Origin: Cokeromyces recurvatus
Taxonomy: Eukaryota > Mucoromycota > Mucoromycetes > Mucorales > Mucoraceae
Direction of reading: 5' to 3'
DNA length: 64,000 bases
NCBI RefSeq assembly: GCF_025118155.1
Contig: NW_026251393.1
Span: 62,001 to 126,000, forward strand
A program made the translations under genes and the position numbers. Position 1 is the first letter of the stretch. Each line of letters opens with the position of its first letter. The notes under the pieces were generated by a model, which was given only the letters and a program-made list of their open reading frames with translations, was not told the DNA's origin and ran no database searches. Shown here one piece after another: positions 23,632 through 35,196 of this stretch.

Positions 23632-26048
23632 TTAATTATCAAATGATTTTGATTCAGAAGAAGTAGGTCTTGGAGCTTCATGATATTCAGGTGATAAAGA
23701 TTCTAAACGAAGGTAGAAATTAATCACAAGGGCAATGACAAGTATAATACATAATACTGTAGGTCCCCAGATATCGTCATATCGTGTAATCTGTCGATGC
23801 GTACGTAACTGCCATGATCTATACTGAAATCTTCCTAATGCATAGCTACTATAATAGTTAGTATATATATATATATATATATATGTATAGGTTTGTATAG
23901 ATTTATTAAACTACTTTACAATGATAAGGCAGAAGATATCAGAATAAATACAGCCCCAATGATACGAGAGATACGATCACCATGGTTCAATAATCCTAAT
24001 GCAACAGATAATAAAAGAGCACAAAATTGAAGCCAGGAAATAAATGTACGTTCATTCGCAAAGAATGTTTTTGGTTCTGTCCTTTTACCTAATCTTGATC
24101 CATTTGTAGAACGTGAAGGTAAAACAGTCCTTGTTGAATCATGATTCGATTCTGTTCTTTTACGTGTGAATGAGCCTAAGAATGGCATGGACATTGCTCC
24201 AGAATTAACAACATGAGAGAGTACCTCTCTGGAAAATGAATGATTTAACTTTTTCCCTTCCTTGAGATCATTATGAGGATCCATTAAATTAAGAGATAAA
24301 TGATTCATGTCCTCATTTTTTGTTTCTTCTTGGTTAGATTCCCTTTTTAAGAGACTATTAGATATGGTTCGAAATCGGCTTGTATTGAACAATGATGTAT
24401 TTTTCTTTTTCTTTTCTTGTGTTGTATTATAACCGTTTAGTTCCCTGTCATACATCATCAGAAGCGAAGTTCGGTGGTGACCGTTCACGAGAGGCTTAAA
24501 ACTCATGGAGCGTGACAATCCAATGTTGGTAATGGGGGGTCTTCTAATTTCTATATTACATTGAGGTAACCAATAAGGAACAGTAGGAATATGATCCTTA
24601 AACAAAATAGAGGCACCATGCAAGTATTTAGAAAATCGAGGAACCTCATGCACTAAATGTGACTCAATTAAATTATCTAACCATGCAGGACACTCTTGAC
24701 CAAGATGAGTTTGTAATTTTGTTTCCAAGATAGCATAAGGGAAGCGCAAAATATCTTTCTCAGGGATGGATCTAAAAGGGAAGTCAATATCAATATCTGT
24801 CCTTTTCCAATTACTATCACATCCATCTTCACGAATGAATGTCAGGTTGCAATCAAGACTGATACGTAAACGTTGATCACCAGGTAACTGAAAGGCGGTA
24901 CGATTGTAAAAGACTCTACAGGTTGGTTTCAGTTGACGTTCTTTAACGGATTTCTGAATACCTGAAGCTACAAAATGATTTTCTTGGATGATTGATTCTA
25001 ATTTCGTTTGCTTCTTTTTCATATCATCTTCAGATAAGGTCTTTGATGTCATTATCTTTTCTGTTTTCGTACGACGAATATCTTCTGCAAGATGATCAGC
25101 AGTATATTCACTGGATAAAAAGGAATTGACTAAACCTTCTTTTAACCTGAAACGATCCTTGACCGATTTCCCTTCACGCCAAGGCGCCTTATGCGTCTTA
25201 CGTTCAACAAAGATATTATCATTTTCATCTTTATGTGGACCGTACCAACGTAAACGAATGGCCTCAGCGGCCTCGTAACGTTCAAGTCGTTCTGTATAGA
25301 GATCAAACTGAGGATTGTCAAAATAGACGCTAGACACTGCCATATCAGAGGCCTCTAGTTTCTTTTTCTTGTTGAAGACATGAACTGGCAAATGGAAAAG
25401 TATGATAGATTTTACTTCTGTAATATTATCAGGATGAATCCAGAACTTGGCTGTAGCACGTTCAAATTCAATTTGATCGCCACCCATACTATAAGCATTT
25501 AATTGGGATCGAGGATGGCCATGCAAACGACAGAGGTCATGAAGTTCAGATATCTTGACAATCAAGATATCAAACTGAATCGAGAGTTTATCAATAGGCC
25601 ACAAGGGTTGCCATTGATGCCAGAATAAGGTACGTAAATCCTGTTTCGTGTACCGATCATGTTTCTTGATCATCTTTTCAAATCCTGTCATATTAATCTG
25701 ATGAAATTTGGCAAGGTCATTCACATCAAAGAGAATTTCAGTTAACGTGTCAGCAACTGCATCATATTCCTTTTTAGAATCGTTCTCTTGAGAACACTCA
25801 CTAAGTCGATTCAGTATAGCTTCGTTTTGTCCCATTCGCTTATTAATTTCACTCAGAGACTGTTCAATGAATTGATAGACTTTGATAAGTTCTGACTTGA
25901 TGACTTGAGAGAATTCTGCTTCATCTTTATCTTGCCATTCATGATCTAATTGGCGTTGCTTAAGATCTAATTTCAATTGTGTATATTGAAGATAAGATTG
26001 ACGCCATGGTTCAAATATTTTGGACTCTAGTTGTTGACCAAATTTCAT
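23632..26048 (-). CDS. VTC polyphosphate polymerase subunit, paralogue C (SPX-VTC-DUF202)
   Basis: Exons 26048-23920 and 23848-23632; 781 aa. SPX domain ~1-170 with SYLQYTQLK and MIKKHDR. Tunnel domain ~205-505 with [54 protein letters not shown] and PRFSKYLHG; all checked nucleotide/metal positions are present. A variable region begins TNIGLSRSMSFKPL, as in paralogue A. The DUF202 domain starts [18 protein letters not shown] and is completed by the second exon (SYALGRFQYRSW, then [24 protein letters not shown]). It lacks the RxRW|YG intron that A and B share, and its only intron falls within the DUF202 helices. It is the most complete copy and, with A, a candidate catalytic-type subunit. Confidence 0.91.
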
Positions 26049-27449
26049 AGCTAATGATAGAAAAAAAATTCTCGTATCTATAAATGATTTTTTTTTAGTA
26101 TAAATATGTACATATACGATTCAATGTTTAAAAACTAACCTATAATAATAATAATAATAACACTCAAATATGTACTTTTATATAAATTTATTTTTTTTAT
26201 TCTATTTTATTTTTTTTTTTTTTTTAGAAAATAGGAAAGGAGAGGAAAGGAAAGGAAATGAATATTTTGATACATATTTTTTTTTCTTTGTCGATTATAA
26301 TAGTATTTTTGAATTTGTATATGAACTAAAGAACTAAAAAGCTTATATTTGTACGTTATCTATGTAATACATTGTTCTATAAAAATTGATTCAAGAACGT
26401 AATATGCTAATATCTGTTTTTATTCTTTTACTATAAGCATGTATTCATGGATCCAAGCGCTAATAACTAAATAAAAAAAAAACGAATTAAATGACTATGT
26501 AACAAGAATAATGTTTTAAAATAATATTGAATTACATAAGTATTCTTTTATTTTATTTATTCTAACATATTTATTAGATTTACGTATTAAGGAATTTTTT
26601 TTTTATATACACATTTGGAAATACTTGAGTTTTGCATATCGAATTTTTATTTATATACATGAACGCAACTGTTATATTTATTCTGTATTTTGGTTGAATG
26701 CCTAATGGGTGAGAGGGGAAGTTAAGTCTGTAACTATCTAATAATCCTAAATAAATAAAATACAAACTCTTTTATATACGTGTGTTGGTTATCTGTCTAC
26801 TCTTGTCTCTCTCTCTCTCAAAAAAAAATGATATACAAGTCCAAATTTGGAGACATTTTTAAAATTTAATGTAATGTCCCTTTTTTATTATTCTTTTGGT
26901 TTAAGCAATATCAAAGCCTATAACAAACTTGATCATCTTCATCACAATGCCCTGCTTCATTGTAAATCTTTTTTACTTACTGTTGCTAATATACATTTTA
27001 TTTATTTATTCCTTTCATTAAAACGCTGTATTTTTTTTTTTTTTGAACTTTTCTCAATAAGCTACATGAATAAATAAGCAAAATATTTACATTTAGGCTT
27101 ACGAAAAAAAAAAGACAATACTATATCTATTTAAAGCAATCTCAATCAATTCACTTTTGAGCTAACTCAACCATTTCTTTGTCTTATGTACTATGCTACT
27201 TTTACAATAAAATTTTCCCTTGACCCTTCTTATGTATGATATATAATTTTTTATTTTATTAGAGAGTATATGTATATAATAATATGTATATTTGACTGAT
27301 ATATAATAAATATAGAGAAAGGAATGTATTGCATATAAATTTAAATATAAACATATATAAATATGTATATGTGTATAATTATATATTTATATAGATATAT
27401 GTATATTTTTTTTAAGAAAAAAGGGTAACACTATATATGAGGTAAATCG
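26049..27449. other. Intergenic region, about 1.4 kb, no gene seen
   Basis: Very AT-rich spacer between two minus-strand genes. It has a T-rich block with a GGAAAGGAGAGG purine cluster near 26230 and many TATA-like runs near 27240-27410. No RNA gene, transposon or supported ORF found. Confidence 0.65.
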
Positions 27450-29197
27450 TTAACATTGCTGACTTGTCAGTATTCTCATCATCTCATCTAGTTGGTCATC
27501 TACAGAGGATATAATTTTTTCATTAAATTTATAGTCATCTTCATCAGAATAAGATTGCTCGTGTCCCTGAATCATTTTTAATAAATTTGGTAAAGTAACT
27601 TGATTTGAATAATAGATATCCGTCATTGTAGAATTGTCTTGGTTCTTTGTCAAGAAAGATGAATCCTGATACTCTACTGCAGTGGAAGGGCTACGACGAC
27701 GACGATGAGGAGAACGCTTTGGTATAGGTGGTGGAGTAGAAGAAGACCGATCAACAGTTAAATTTTCTTCTATTAAATTGATGTGTGGATATCCATCCTC
27801 TATTTCGTCGTCCAAATGCTCATATTCATTCTTTTGATTTGGAACATAAAAGCTTTTACGATTTCCTTGCTTTTTAACAATCCCCCATACAACCGAACCG
27901 TCACTCATTTCTCGAAGTTCTAGTCCTTCAAGATGTTGATCATGATTGTCCATATTTTCTAATTTCCAGTTTTTACCTCTGGCTGTTGAATTAGGATGAG
28001 GGGTCTCTGTTGCAATTGAATGTTCTTTTTCATCATTACCATTGTCATTATTTTCTTCTTTTTTTTCTTTTTCTTCTTCTTCTTCTTCTCCTCGTCCTCC
28101 TCGTCCTTTCACTACCTTTTTACGAACGGATGTTTGTCTACTTATTTTAGTTGCCATAATATATTCATTAGATTGACGAACGATTTCATCATCAGTAGAA
28201 GAAAGTGTGGAACTATTAGAGACGACCGTTTGTCTATCGTTCGTAGAGGATGAAAGTAATGGGTGATGATGAGTCTCGTCTGCACTCGATGTATTAGGAA
28301 CTCCCTTTTTATCGAGCAATTCTTGAATAGTGTGACCTGGTTCAACGTAAATGATTGTTCTTCGTACTACTTTATTAGAATAACGACGACAACAGCTTCT
28401 TCTTCTTCTTCTTCCTCCTCCTTTTGCATCATCTTCTTGTAGCATATTTATCATCTTTGCGCCGTGTTGATTTCTTTTCCTTTTTGTTGAAGACGCTCTA
28501 GCGAGGAATTGAGAGATCAAAAGACGAGTGGTTGTTATACCTGGAGTAGACGCTAATAAGTTATTCACCGGATGTTGTGAAGAGTTGTGACGAGATTTAA
28601 TTTTATCATTATCATCATTATCATCCTGAATAACAAAGGTGGACTTATTGTTCTTTTGTTCCTTTTCAGCCATGCTATGTTGAATAACAGCCATAGCAGC
28701 CCTGGACATACCATTACTGGAATTATCTGTATCCACAGAAGAAGATGATTTTGCTGTACTAAAACTTCGAACAAGACCTTTAAATGATTGATGACCTTTA
28801 CTACTTCTGCTCACTTGACGAAGACTTCCTAATAATCCTCTAGGTTTAGCTATTGGCTTCTCCATTGATGAATCTACTTTCTTTTTGATTTCCGTATCTA
28901 ATGTCTTCTCTATCATCATCCTCTCAGGGACATGATTTCGATGGAGTGATGAAGGCTTTTCTTGTAATTTGATATGGCGCATACTTGTTGATTTTTTCAC
29001 TTTTTCTTGATGAATAGAGTTATTATATGTATGTTGGGATGCAGTTGAAAGAGAGCGTTTCAAATGATCTTGATGATGTATCTCTTTCTTTGAAATAAAA
29101 CTATTAGCAGGCTTGATGATAGTTATAGGCTTATAATTCATAGTCATTTTCGTACTATCCTGTGAAACATTAAAATCTATTATATAACAATCATTTT

Positions 29198-29249
<52 letters not shown>

Positions 29250-30358
29250 CTAAGAATAACATGAAAATAATAATAATAATAATTAATATGTACCATCTTC
29301 GATTGCAATTTTATTACTGTCTTCTTCTGTTATAAAGACTTCAGTACTATAACGTTCACTACTACTTTCACTACTACTGCTACTACTATATCGACTCTTA
29401 TTGATTGTCAAGCTTTGTTGTTGTTGTTGTTGTTGTTGCTGTTGTCTATTAAAAGTATTATCTAATGAAGGAGGATTTTTTAATATTTCCTGATAAGAGT
29501 GTATTAAATCAAGGGGCGGTATCTCATGTAGGGTTAAATTACTACTACTATTATTATTATTAATAGTCATCATAGATATTCTTTGTCTTTGCTGATTCAA
29601 GAGCTTTTCCAGTTCCAATTCATCATCTTCAGTCATCATAATTTTACTTTGACGAGGTTGAATGACGGATAATCGATTATCATGTAAATCTTGAGCAAAA
29701 GAAGATAGGTTAAATTGCTTCATGGCCTTTGTATTCTTATTAGAATGAGAGGATTTCTTTTTGATAGGTTCCTTTTTATGATTTAATGATGAAAAGTCTT
29801 CAAAGAAAAAGTTTTCTTCTTCAGTATTAGATTCAGGTTGATAGAATTCTGCATCTAGTAATGGTATAGGTGAATCTTCACTATTTTTCTATTATATTAT
29901 AATGATTTAAGTAACAAATAAATAGAGTAAAAAAAAAAATGTATATAGAGTGCTTATCATCATACATGACTTTTATTTATCACCTCACTCTCTTCTTTTA
30001 CTTTGGTTGTAGCAACAACTGTCATTTTAGGTCTATTACGTTGTTTACCACCAAATAGACCATTTGAATATCGATATTGACTACGTTGATGTCTCCAAGT
30101 AGCTAAATCTTGATATTGTTTAGATCCATCACACTGAACTGAATTCGATTTTGTTATATTCTTATCTATGGCTGTTTCTGTAGTCTTATCATTCAGCATA
30201 TTCTTATTTAATTGAGGTATAATAACAGAGGAACGAAAGTCTTGGGTTAATAAGCTGACATCATCGAGTAAAGTTATTTTATTGTCTGATTCTATTGACA
30301 TTTCCTTTTCTTTCGTAATCCCTTTTAACTGCTTCTTCTTTTTATTAGCTTTAAACAT
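27450..30358 (-). CDS. Large, mostly disordered protein, unrecognised, 904 aa
   Basis: Exons 30358-29966, 29888-29294 and 29176-27450, phases matched. I do not recognise the family. Low complexity dominates: a poly-Gln run (10 Q) and poly-Ser stretches in the second exon, Lys/Glu/Arg runs in the third. More ordered-looking islands are VVRRTIIYVEPGHTIQELL, LELREMSDGSVVWGIVKK followed by a Tyr-Val motif, and the C-terminal amphipathic stretch PNLLKMIQGHEQS...SVDDQLDEMMRIL. This pattern is typical of fungal polarity or scaffold proteins, but that is only a guess. The second intron contains a ~50-base T homopolymer. The acceptor ATAATAG was chosen over TTTCACAG because the latter gives an immediate stop. 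Confidence 0.7.
29200..29249. repeat. Poly(T) tract within an intron
   Basis: About 50 consecutive T residues on the plus strand (A on the coding strand) inside the 117-nt second intron of the disordered-protein gene. The tract makes up over 40% of the intron. Confidence 0.9.
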
Positions 30359-30719
30359 TATTTTTTAAGGGGTACGAAAATGAAAAGAAAAAGAAGAAGA
30401 AGAAAAAAAAAAAAAAACAGAAGAAAATTATTAATTAAAATTATTTGATTTATATATTAAAGTTACACGAGATTTATCATAATAAAAAAAAGTAAAACTT
30501 ATTCATTGATTACAAAATTAATAAAATTTTATTTTTCTTTTTAATTTTAATTTTTATTTTTCTTCATGACATGATGGCTGTAACAAGAAATCATAAACAC
30601 GCATGTATGGGTTCCAACTTTATCATGTTAATGCACCCTTCAGTTCATTATACATGTATTATAAACTCCGATATAGTTATCACCACCACTACAATTAAAC
30701 ATTTTTATTTTAATTTTAT

Positions 30720-30995
30720 TTTTTTATTAAATTAAAATTTATAAAGCGACCTATGAGCACATAATATGTTTGTTATATTAGATTGTCCAGGTCAGTTCAG
30801 ATTATGCGAAAAAGCAAAAAAGTATCTAAAAACCCTCTTACGGGGACAAGAGGTAAAAAGGTAAATAAGAGAAGATGAGAAAGAAAGGGTGGAATATTGC
30901 TAACAAGTTTAAAGGGACAACCAGTTGAGTCATTTCCTGCCTGGGTCAAGAAGTGGATGGGCGGGTAGTTTGTAGTGTAGCAAGTAATCTATTCA
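30720..30995 (-). mobile_element. LINE 3'-end fragment, minus strand
   Basis: The reverse complement of this segment closely matches the 3' untranslated end of the LINE remnant at 43127-44281. Shared blocks include GGACAACCAGTTGAGTCATT, the CAAGAAGTGGATGGG block, CTCTTACGGG(G)ACAAGAGGTAAAA and AAATTTATAAAGCGACCTATG. Small indels and substitutions separate the copies. Only about 270 bp of the tail is present, as expected for heavy 5' truncation during target-primed reverse transcription. Confidence 0.85.
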
Positions 30996-31358
30996 TCACC
31001 ACTACAGTATTTTTACTTGGTTTTTTGGACATTCACAAAAAGAAATTTAAACGGTGTCGATTTTTTTTATTGAACGAAGCCATTTTTATTTTCAGATATT
31101 CTCCCCATTATTTATTTCAGAATTTGTCGTTTTGTTTAAAGACAAATATTGTTGCAAGCCTAAAAATTAATGTCGCTTAACCGTAAATAGTTGTTGCTTG
31201 ACTAAAAGAAGGAGAAATTGAAACATTAATAAAATGTATGAATGCTGTCAAGGTAAATTAATACTATTGAAAGTATCGAACATAAATTGACTGTTTTTTT
31301 TTAAAGTGCTATATGTCAAGCATTAAAGACAAAAAATGAAACGGGAAGAAGAAAGAAT

Positions 31359-31538
31359 ATGATAAATAAGTTTGTGCTTTTAAATGGTAGTGAAGAAACG
31401 AAAAAGGCAAACTATAGTATAACGCCAGCAATTTGGCCAAAAAGTAAAGATGGCTTGACTTTTGTTGAAATTGCTTCTAATGTTCAAGAAAATGTTCCAG
31501 AGACAGTGAAAACTAAGACTTTGCTTTACGTTTATTGA
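31359..31538 (+). pseudogene. Short protein-like ORF of unknown origin, possibly a gene or transposon relic
   Basis: 59-codon frame starting MINKFVLLNGSEETKKANY and ending TKTLLYVY. Amino-acid composition is protein-like (mixed charged and hydrophobic, no simple repeat), unlike other shadow frames here. The frame is open a further ~50 nt upstream of the ATG. No family recognised, no splice partner identified. It lies between a LINE fragment and NDUFB2, in a spacer that otherwise carries no gene. Confidence 0.25.
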
Positions 31539-31682
31539 TATAACAAAATATCTGGTGACTTCACTTTTATCAATTAAACTATTCAAGCAATGATAGTTTA
31601 TAATTATTTGTTTATTATCCTTGAAAATAAAAACTCCAATAACATCAACAACTAAAATAGACAGACAGAAACAGTCGAGTCG

Positions 31683-31685
<3 letters not shown>

Positions 31686-31718
<33 letters not shown>
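31686..31718. repeat. Poly(T) tract
   Basis: About 33 consecutive T residues, roughly 115 bp beyond the NDUFB2 stop codon. Confidence 0.9.
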
Positions 31719-31719
<1 letters not shown>

Positions 31720-31833
31720 GTGAGGCATCATTTATTGTTAAAGGTGCTTGAAGATAAAATTTTATGGCATTATAATTATCCAACTTTTTTTTTTCTTTCC
31801 TTCTTTTATATATAATGGTAATAATAAACTCGT

Positions 31834-32116
31834 TTAGTGATGTTCGTCGTGATGATCATCACCGTGGTGATCCCAAGGATGTCTTAAACCCTAAATAATG
31901 CACCAATTAATGAATTAAATGACTGTAAGAAAATATATATATATTTATAAAAAAAAGAGAAAATGTCTAATTTACCAAAAGGACGGGACCATCTTGTTTT
32001 GCTCGATACATCATCCAAAACCACATGGTAGCACCTAATGCTTTACCAACGAACCGATAAGTAAAACTTGGCAAATGAGGATGAAATCCAAAATTTCCTG
32101 CAGCAGAACCAGCCAT
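31834..32116 (-). CDS. NADH:ubiquinone oxidoreductase subunit NDUFB2-like (complex I)
   Basis: Exons 32116-31976 and 31890-31834; 65 aa, too small for most ORF screens. Accessory subunit of mitochondrial complex I. The core signature GKALGATMWFWMMYRAKQDGP followed by LLGLRHPWDHHGDDHH (each shown in part) closely resembles the NDUFB2 subunit of plants and fungi (MWFW...YRAKQDGP...GWRHPW then a His/Asp tail). One short intron (31891-31975) splits LL|GLRHPW in phase 0. A single membrane helix centres on MWFWMMY. No cleavable presequence is evident. Confidence 0.88.
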
Positions 32117-33673
32117 TTTTCTTTTTTTTTTTTTACTGTAACAAAAGATAGATTAAGAGAGGTTATGTGGGGTAAGAGGGAATTGAATAAGGTAGAACAA
32201 CAAAGCAGTCTTGGTCTGTTTGTTTTAATCGGAATTACAGGGACACTTGCAACGTCTCATTTCACCACAAAATGATTTGATTGGATAAAAAAATGATGTC
32301 AGTTATCCAAATTTATTTCTATACCTTTTTAGCTTATCCTGGCAATGCATACAGTTGTATAAATACCTCAAAAGTTTCATGAAGCTCCTTATGAAATAAA
32401 AAAATACATGTATCAGGAATAGAATATTTGATTACAAGTCATATAATATACTTAAAAATTCATTAGTGAAAAAATAAAATAAAATAAAAAATAGGTACAT
32501 TTATGAGTGAAGGTTTATTATCCAGCTTAATTGATAAAAATCTATCAATTATCCTTATAGACATAAGAGGAACAAAGACTATAACAAGACACTTGAACAA
32601 CATGGAAATATCTATTCCCTTTTAACCTTTTTTACGTTTAATAAATACATTCTGAAAAGAGATGTTCACTAGAGCATTGATATAATAGTTACAAGTCATT
32701 GAAAAAAAAAGGCACAGAATGGTTCAATTTATAGTACCAGTTCAGTTATGGATGTACTACTTGATAAAAATGAAACAAATAGACATCTCATTTTAATGGA
32801 TAACTATGAAACTCACTATAGTCTCATTTCATTATAGATATAATGAAGGCTTATGAGTATAAACTATTAGCTTTGTTTTCGTATAAACTATTAGCTTTTT
32901 TTTTCATACAAACTTCTCTTATATATTCTATTTGAGAGTACTATTGGTCAAAAGTTAAAACTACTTGCTCAAGAAAAGGATTTACACGTCATATTAAAGA
33001 AGATGCATCTATAACCATTATTTCAATATTTACGTGTCTTGAAAGATTTTTTAATTAAAAGAAAAAAATTTCAATCTCATCCAAAAAATTAAAGTATTAG
33101 CACAATGTTCAAACCGGAACTTCATTTCTGACCGGAATTAGAATCTTGCGGGGGAAAGCTGTTTTTGGTAAAAGAAAAAAAAACTTACCAAAGAGCCTGA
33201 ACGATCCCTCCTCTTCCAAAATCACAAAGAAGGTAAATGATATATACCAATTGCATGAACAGCCAGAAAAATACATCAATCAATCAATCCATCCATCTAT
33301 TATCAATTGTTTATAAAGATACAACTAAAAGAAAGGAAAGGACAATCAATACATATATCTTTTTTTTTTTTTTTGCAATACTCGTATTTACAAACCAGAA
33401 TGTACAACTTATTATGGACTTTTCATGTTGAAGAGATATAAAAAACAACTTTGTAAATAGCGTAAAATAACAGCTATATGCTTGTGCTATAAAGCATTTA
33501 TACAAAAAAAACGGTTAAAGGAATTCACTCAGAAGTAGATAATTATTCAACTCATTTTGTACTAATAATTGGATCTGGATAATTGATGTATTTTTTTTCG
33601 AGGCTGATCAAGTTTTAAAAAAAATAATATTATCACATTCTAATATTTTAAACTATTATTATAGCTTTAAAAA
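32117..33673. other. Intergenic region between NDUFB2 and eL32
   Basis: Divergent promoter region of about 1.55 kb. It contains a tandem direct duplication of about 25 bp (GTATAAACTATTAGCTTT at about 32857 and again at about 32881). No gene, tRNA or snRNA recognised. Confidence 0.6.
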
Positions 33674-34134
33674 ATGGTCACTCCTGTTGTAAAGCACACC
33701 ATCGTGAAGAAGCGTACTGCTCACTTCAAGCGTAACCAATCTAACCGTTTCAAGCGTGTTGGTGTAAGTAAAATAAACAGCATAATTTTTTCTAGAAAAA
33801 AAAACTAATATTAAAATGATCATAATAGGAATCCTGGAGAAAGCCTAAGGGTATTGATAGTGCTATCCGTAGACGCTTCAAGGGTCAAGCTCCTATGCCC
33901 AAGATCGGTTACGGTTCTGCCAAGAAGACTCGTCACCTCTTGCCTAACGGTTTCCGTAAGTTCACTGTTTCTAACGTTCGTGAACTCAACCTCTTGTTGA
34001 TGCACAACCGTACTTATGCTGCTGAAATCGCTCACAATGTCTCTTCCAAGAAGCGTATCGCTATTCTTGAACGTGCTGCTCAATTGAACGTTAAGGTTAT
34101 CAATGCTGGTGCTCGTCTTAGATCTCAGGAGTAA
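33674..34134 (+). CDS. RPL32: 60S ribosomal protein eL32
   Basis: Exons 33674..33763 and 33829..34134; 131 aa, the family's usual length. Structural protein of the large cytosolic ribosomal subunit. Shows the eL32 blocks [55 protein letters not shown] and [19 protein letters not shown] (shown in part), plus RLRSQE at the C-terminus. Codon use is visibly biased to C-ending codons (AAG, CGT, TTC, AAC) against the AT-rich background, as expected for a very highly expressed gene. The intron is phase 0 with donor GTAAGT. A further intron in the 5' leader is possible, since TTATTATAG precedes the ATG by ~10 nt. Its stop is 40 nt from that of the convergent cyclophilin gene. Confidence 0.97.
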
Positions 34135-34174
34135 ATTATGAAATAAAAATTCATAAACATTTTGTTTGTGTATA

Positions 34175-34990
34175 TTAACATTCACCACAATTAACAATGG
34201 TAATCGTTTTCTGTGGCTGTTCTTTTATTTCAGGAACTTGATTAATATCATCTAATACCTCTAAACCTTCAATAACCTTTCCAAAAATAACATATTTTCC
34301 ATTAATCTTTTCAAATTGAGGATGATGTCCATTTAGAGTAATGAAAAATTGAGATGTGTTTGAGTTTTTTCCTGAATTAGCCATGGCTACTACGCCTTTT
34401 TCATTGAATTTTTTTGCAAGGCCAGGTTTTTCATCATTAAATTTACCATTATAGATGCTATCCCCACCTGAACCATCACCTATTTATGTGTGTATGTGTT
34501 AGTATAAAAGGTTTTGCAATGAAAGAAGAGGAAGAAAATGGGGGGAGGGGAAGGGATGATGATCATTACCTCGAGTTACATCTCCTCCTTGAACAATAAA
34601 GTCATGTACGAGTCGAAACATGACTGTATTCTTATAGAACAATGGCTTCTTTGAACTTTTACCCACTTTACCGCCTTTACAAAGGCTTGCAAAATTTTCA
34701 CATGTTTTAGGACATTCTTTATCATTGAGTTCAATAACAAGATGCCCACCTTTTAGAGGTTTAGGAGCTACCGTAAGCCATTTTTCATTGATGGCGGTAG
34801 GATTTGTTGAAAGAATGTCTGTCACTGTTTCTTTATCATCTGGAGTTAGTTTGTCCAGATCATCGCTAGATAATCCATAAGTTGAAGACCATTGTTTAAC
34901 CCATTCTTTTGCTTTATTGTATCGTCCTAAAGCATCTTCATGAGCTTCAATGTCACCAATTTTAATATCGAGAAAAATTTTACGTGTCAT
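34175..34990 (-). CDS. Cyclophilin-type peptidyl-prolyl isomerase with N-terminal insertion
   Basis: Exons 34990-34570 and 34479-34175; 241 aa. Catalyses cis-trans isomerisation of proline peptide bonds. The cyclophilin fold shows FRLVHDFIVQGGDVTRGDG, MANSGKNSNTSQFFITL and KYVIFGKVIEGLEVLDDI (shown in part). Catalytic Arg (FRLV), Phe, Gln (VQGGD) and the Asn/Phe pocket are present. The tryptophan that confers tight cyclosporin binding is replaced (QFEKINGKYV). The first strand (KIFLDIKIGD) is separated from the next (GGHLVIELNDKECPKTCENF) by a ~60-residue charged helical insertion. The start MTRKIFLD was chosen over an upstream in-frame ATG that would add an artificial Phe/Tyr-rich leader. 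Likely cytosolic or nuclear. Confidence 0.88.
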
Positions 34991-35196
34991 TAAAATAAAA
35001 TAATAACAATAAAAATAATAATAAAAAAAAAAAAATAAAATAAAATAAAATAAAATAAATAGTAAATATGGACATATTATGTACAAATATATTTTTTTTA
35101 TTAACTTTTTTTTTTTTTTTTTTTTTTTTGAAATATTTATATTTGTAAAGCTATAGAGTATTTTACTTTGAAATTGGTTAGCAGACGACTATTGTT

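Noticed and set aside
28020..28253. Plus-strand poly-Phe ORF opposite the disordered-protein gene
   Set aside because: Antisense shadow of Glu/Lys-rich coding sequence.
34991..35086. Upstream in-frame extension of the cyclophilin gene rich in Phe and Tyr
   Set aside because: It reads through a TAAAA/T-rich leader; the internal MTRKIFLDIKIGD start fits the fold.
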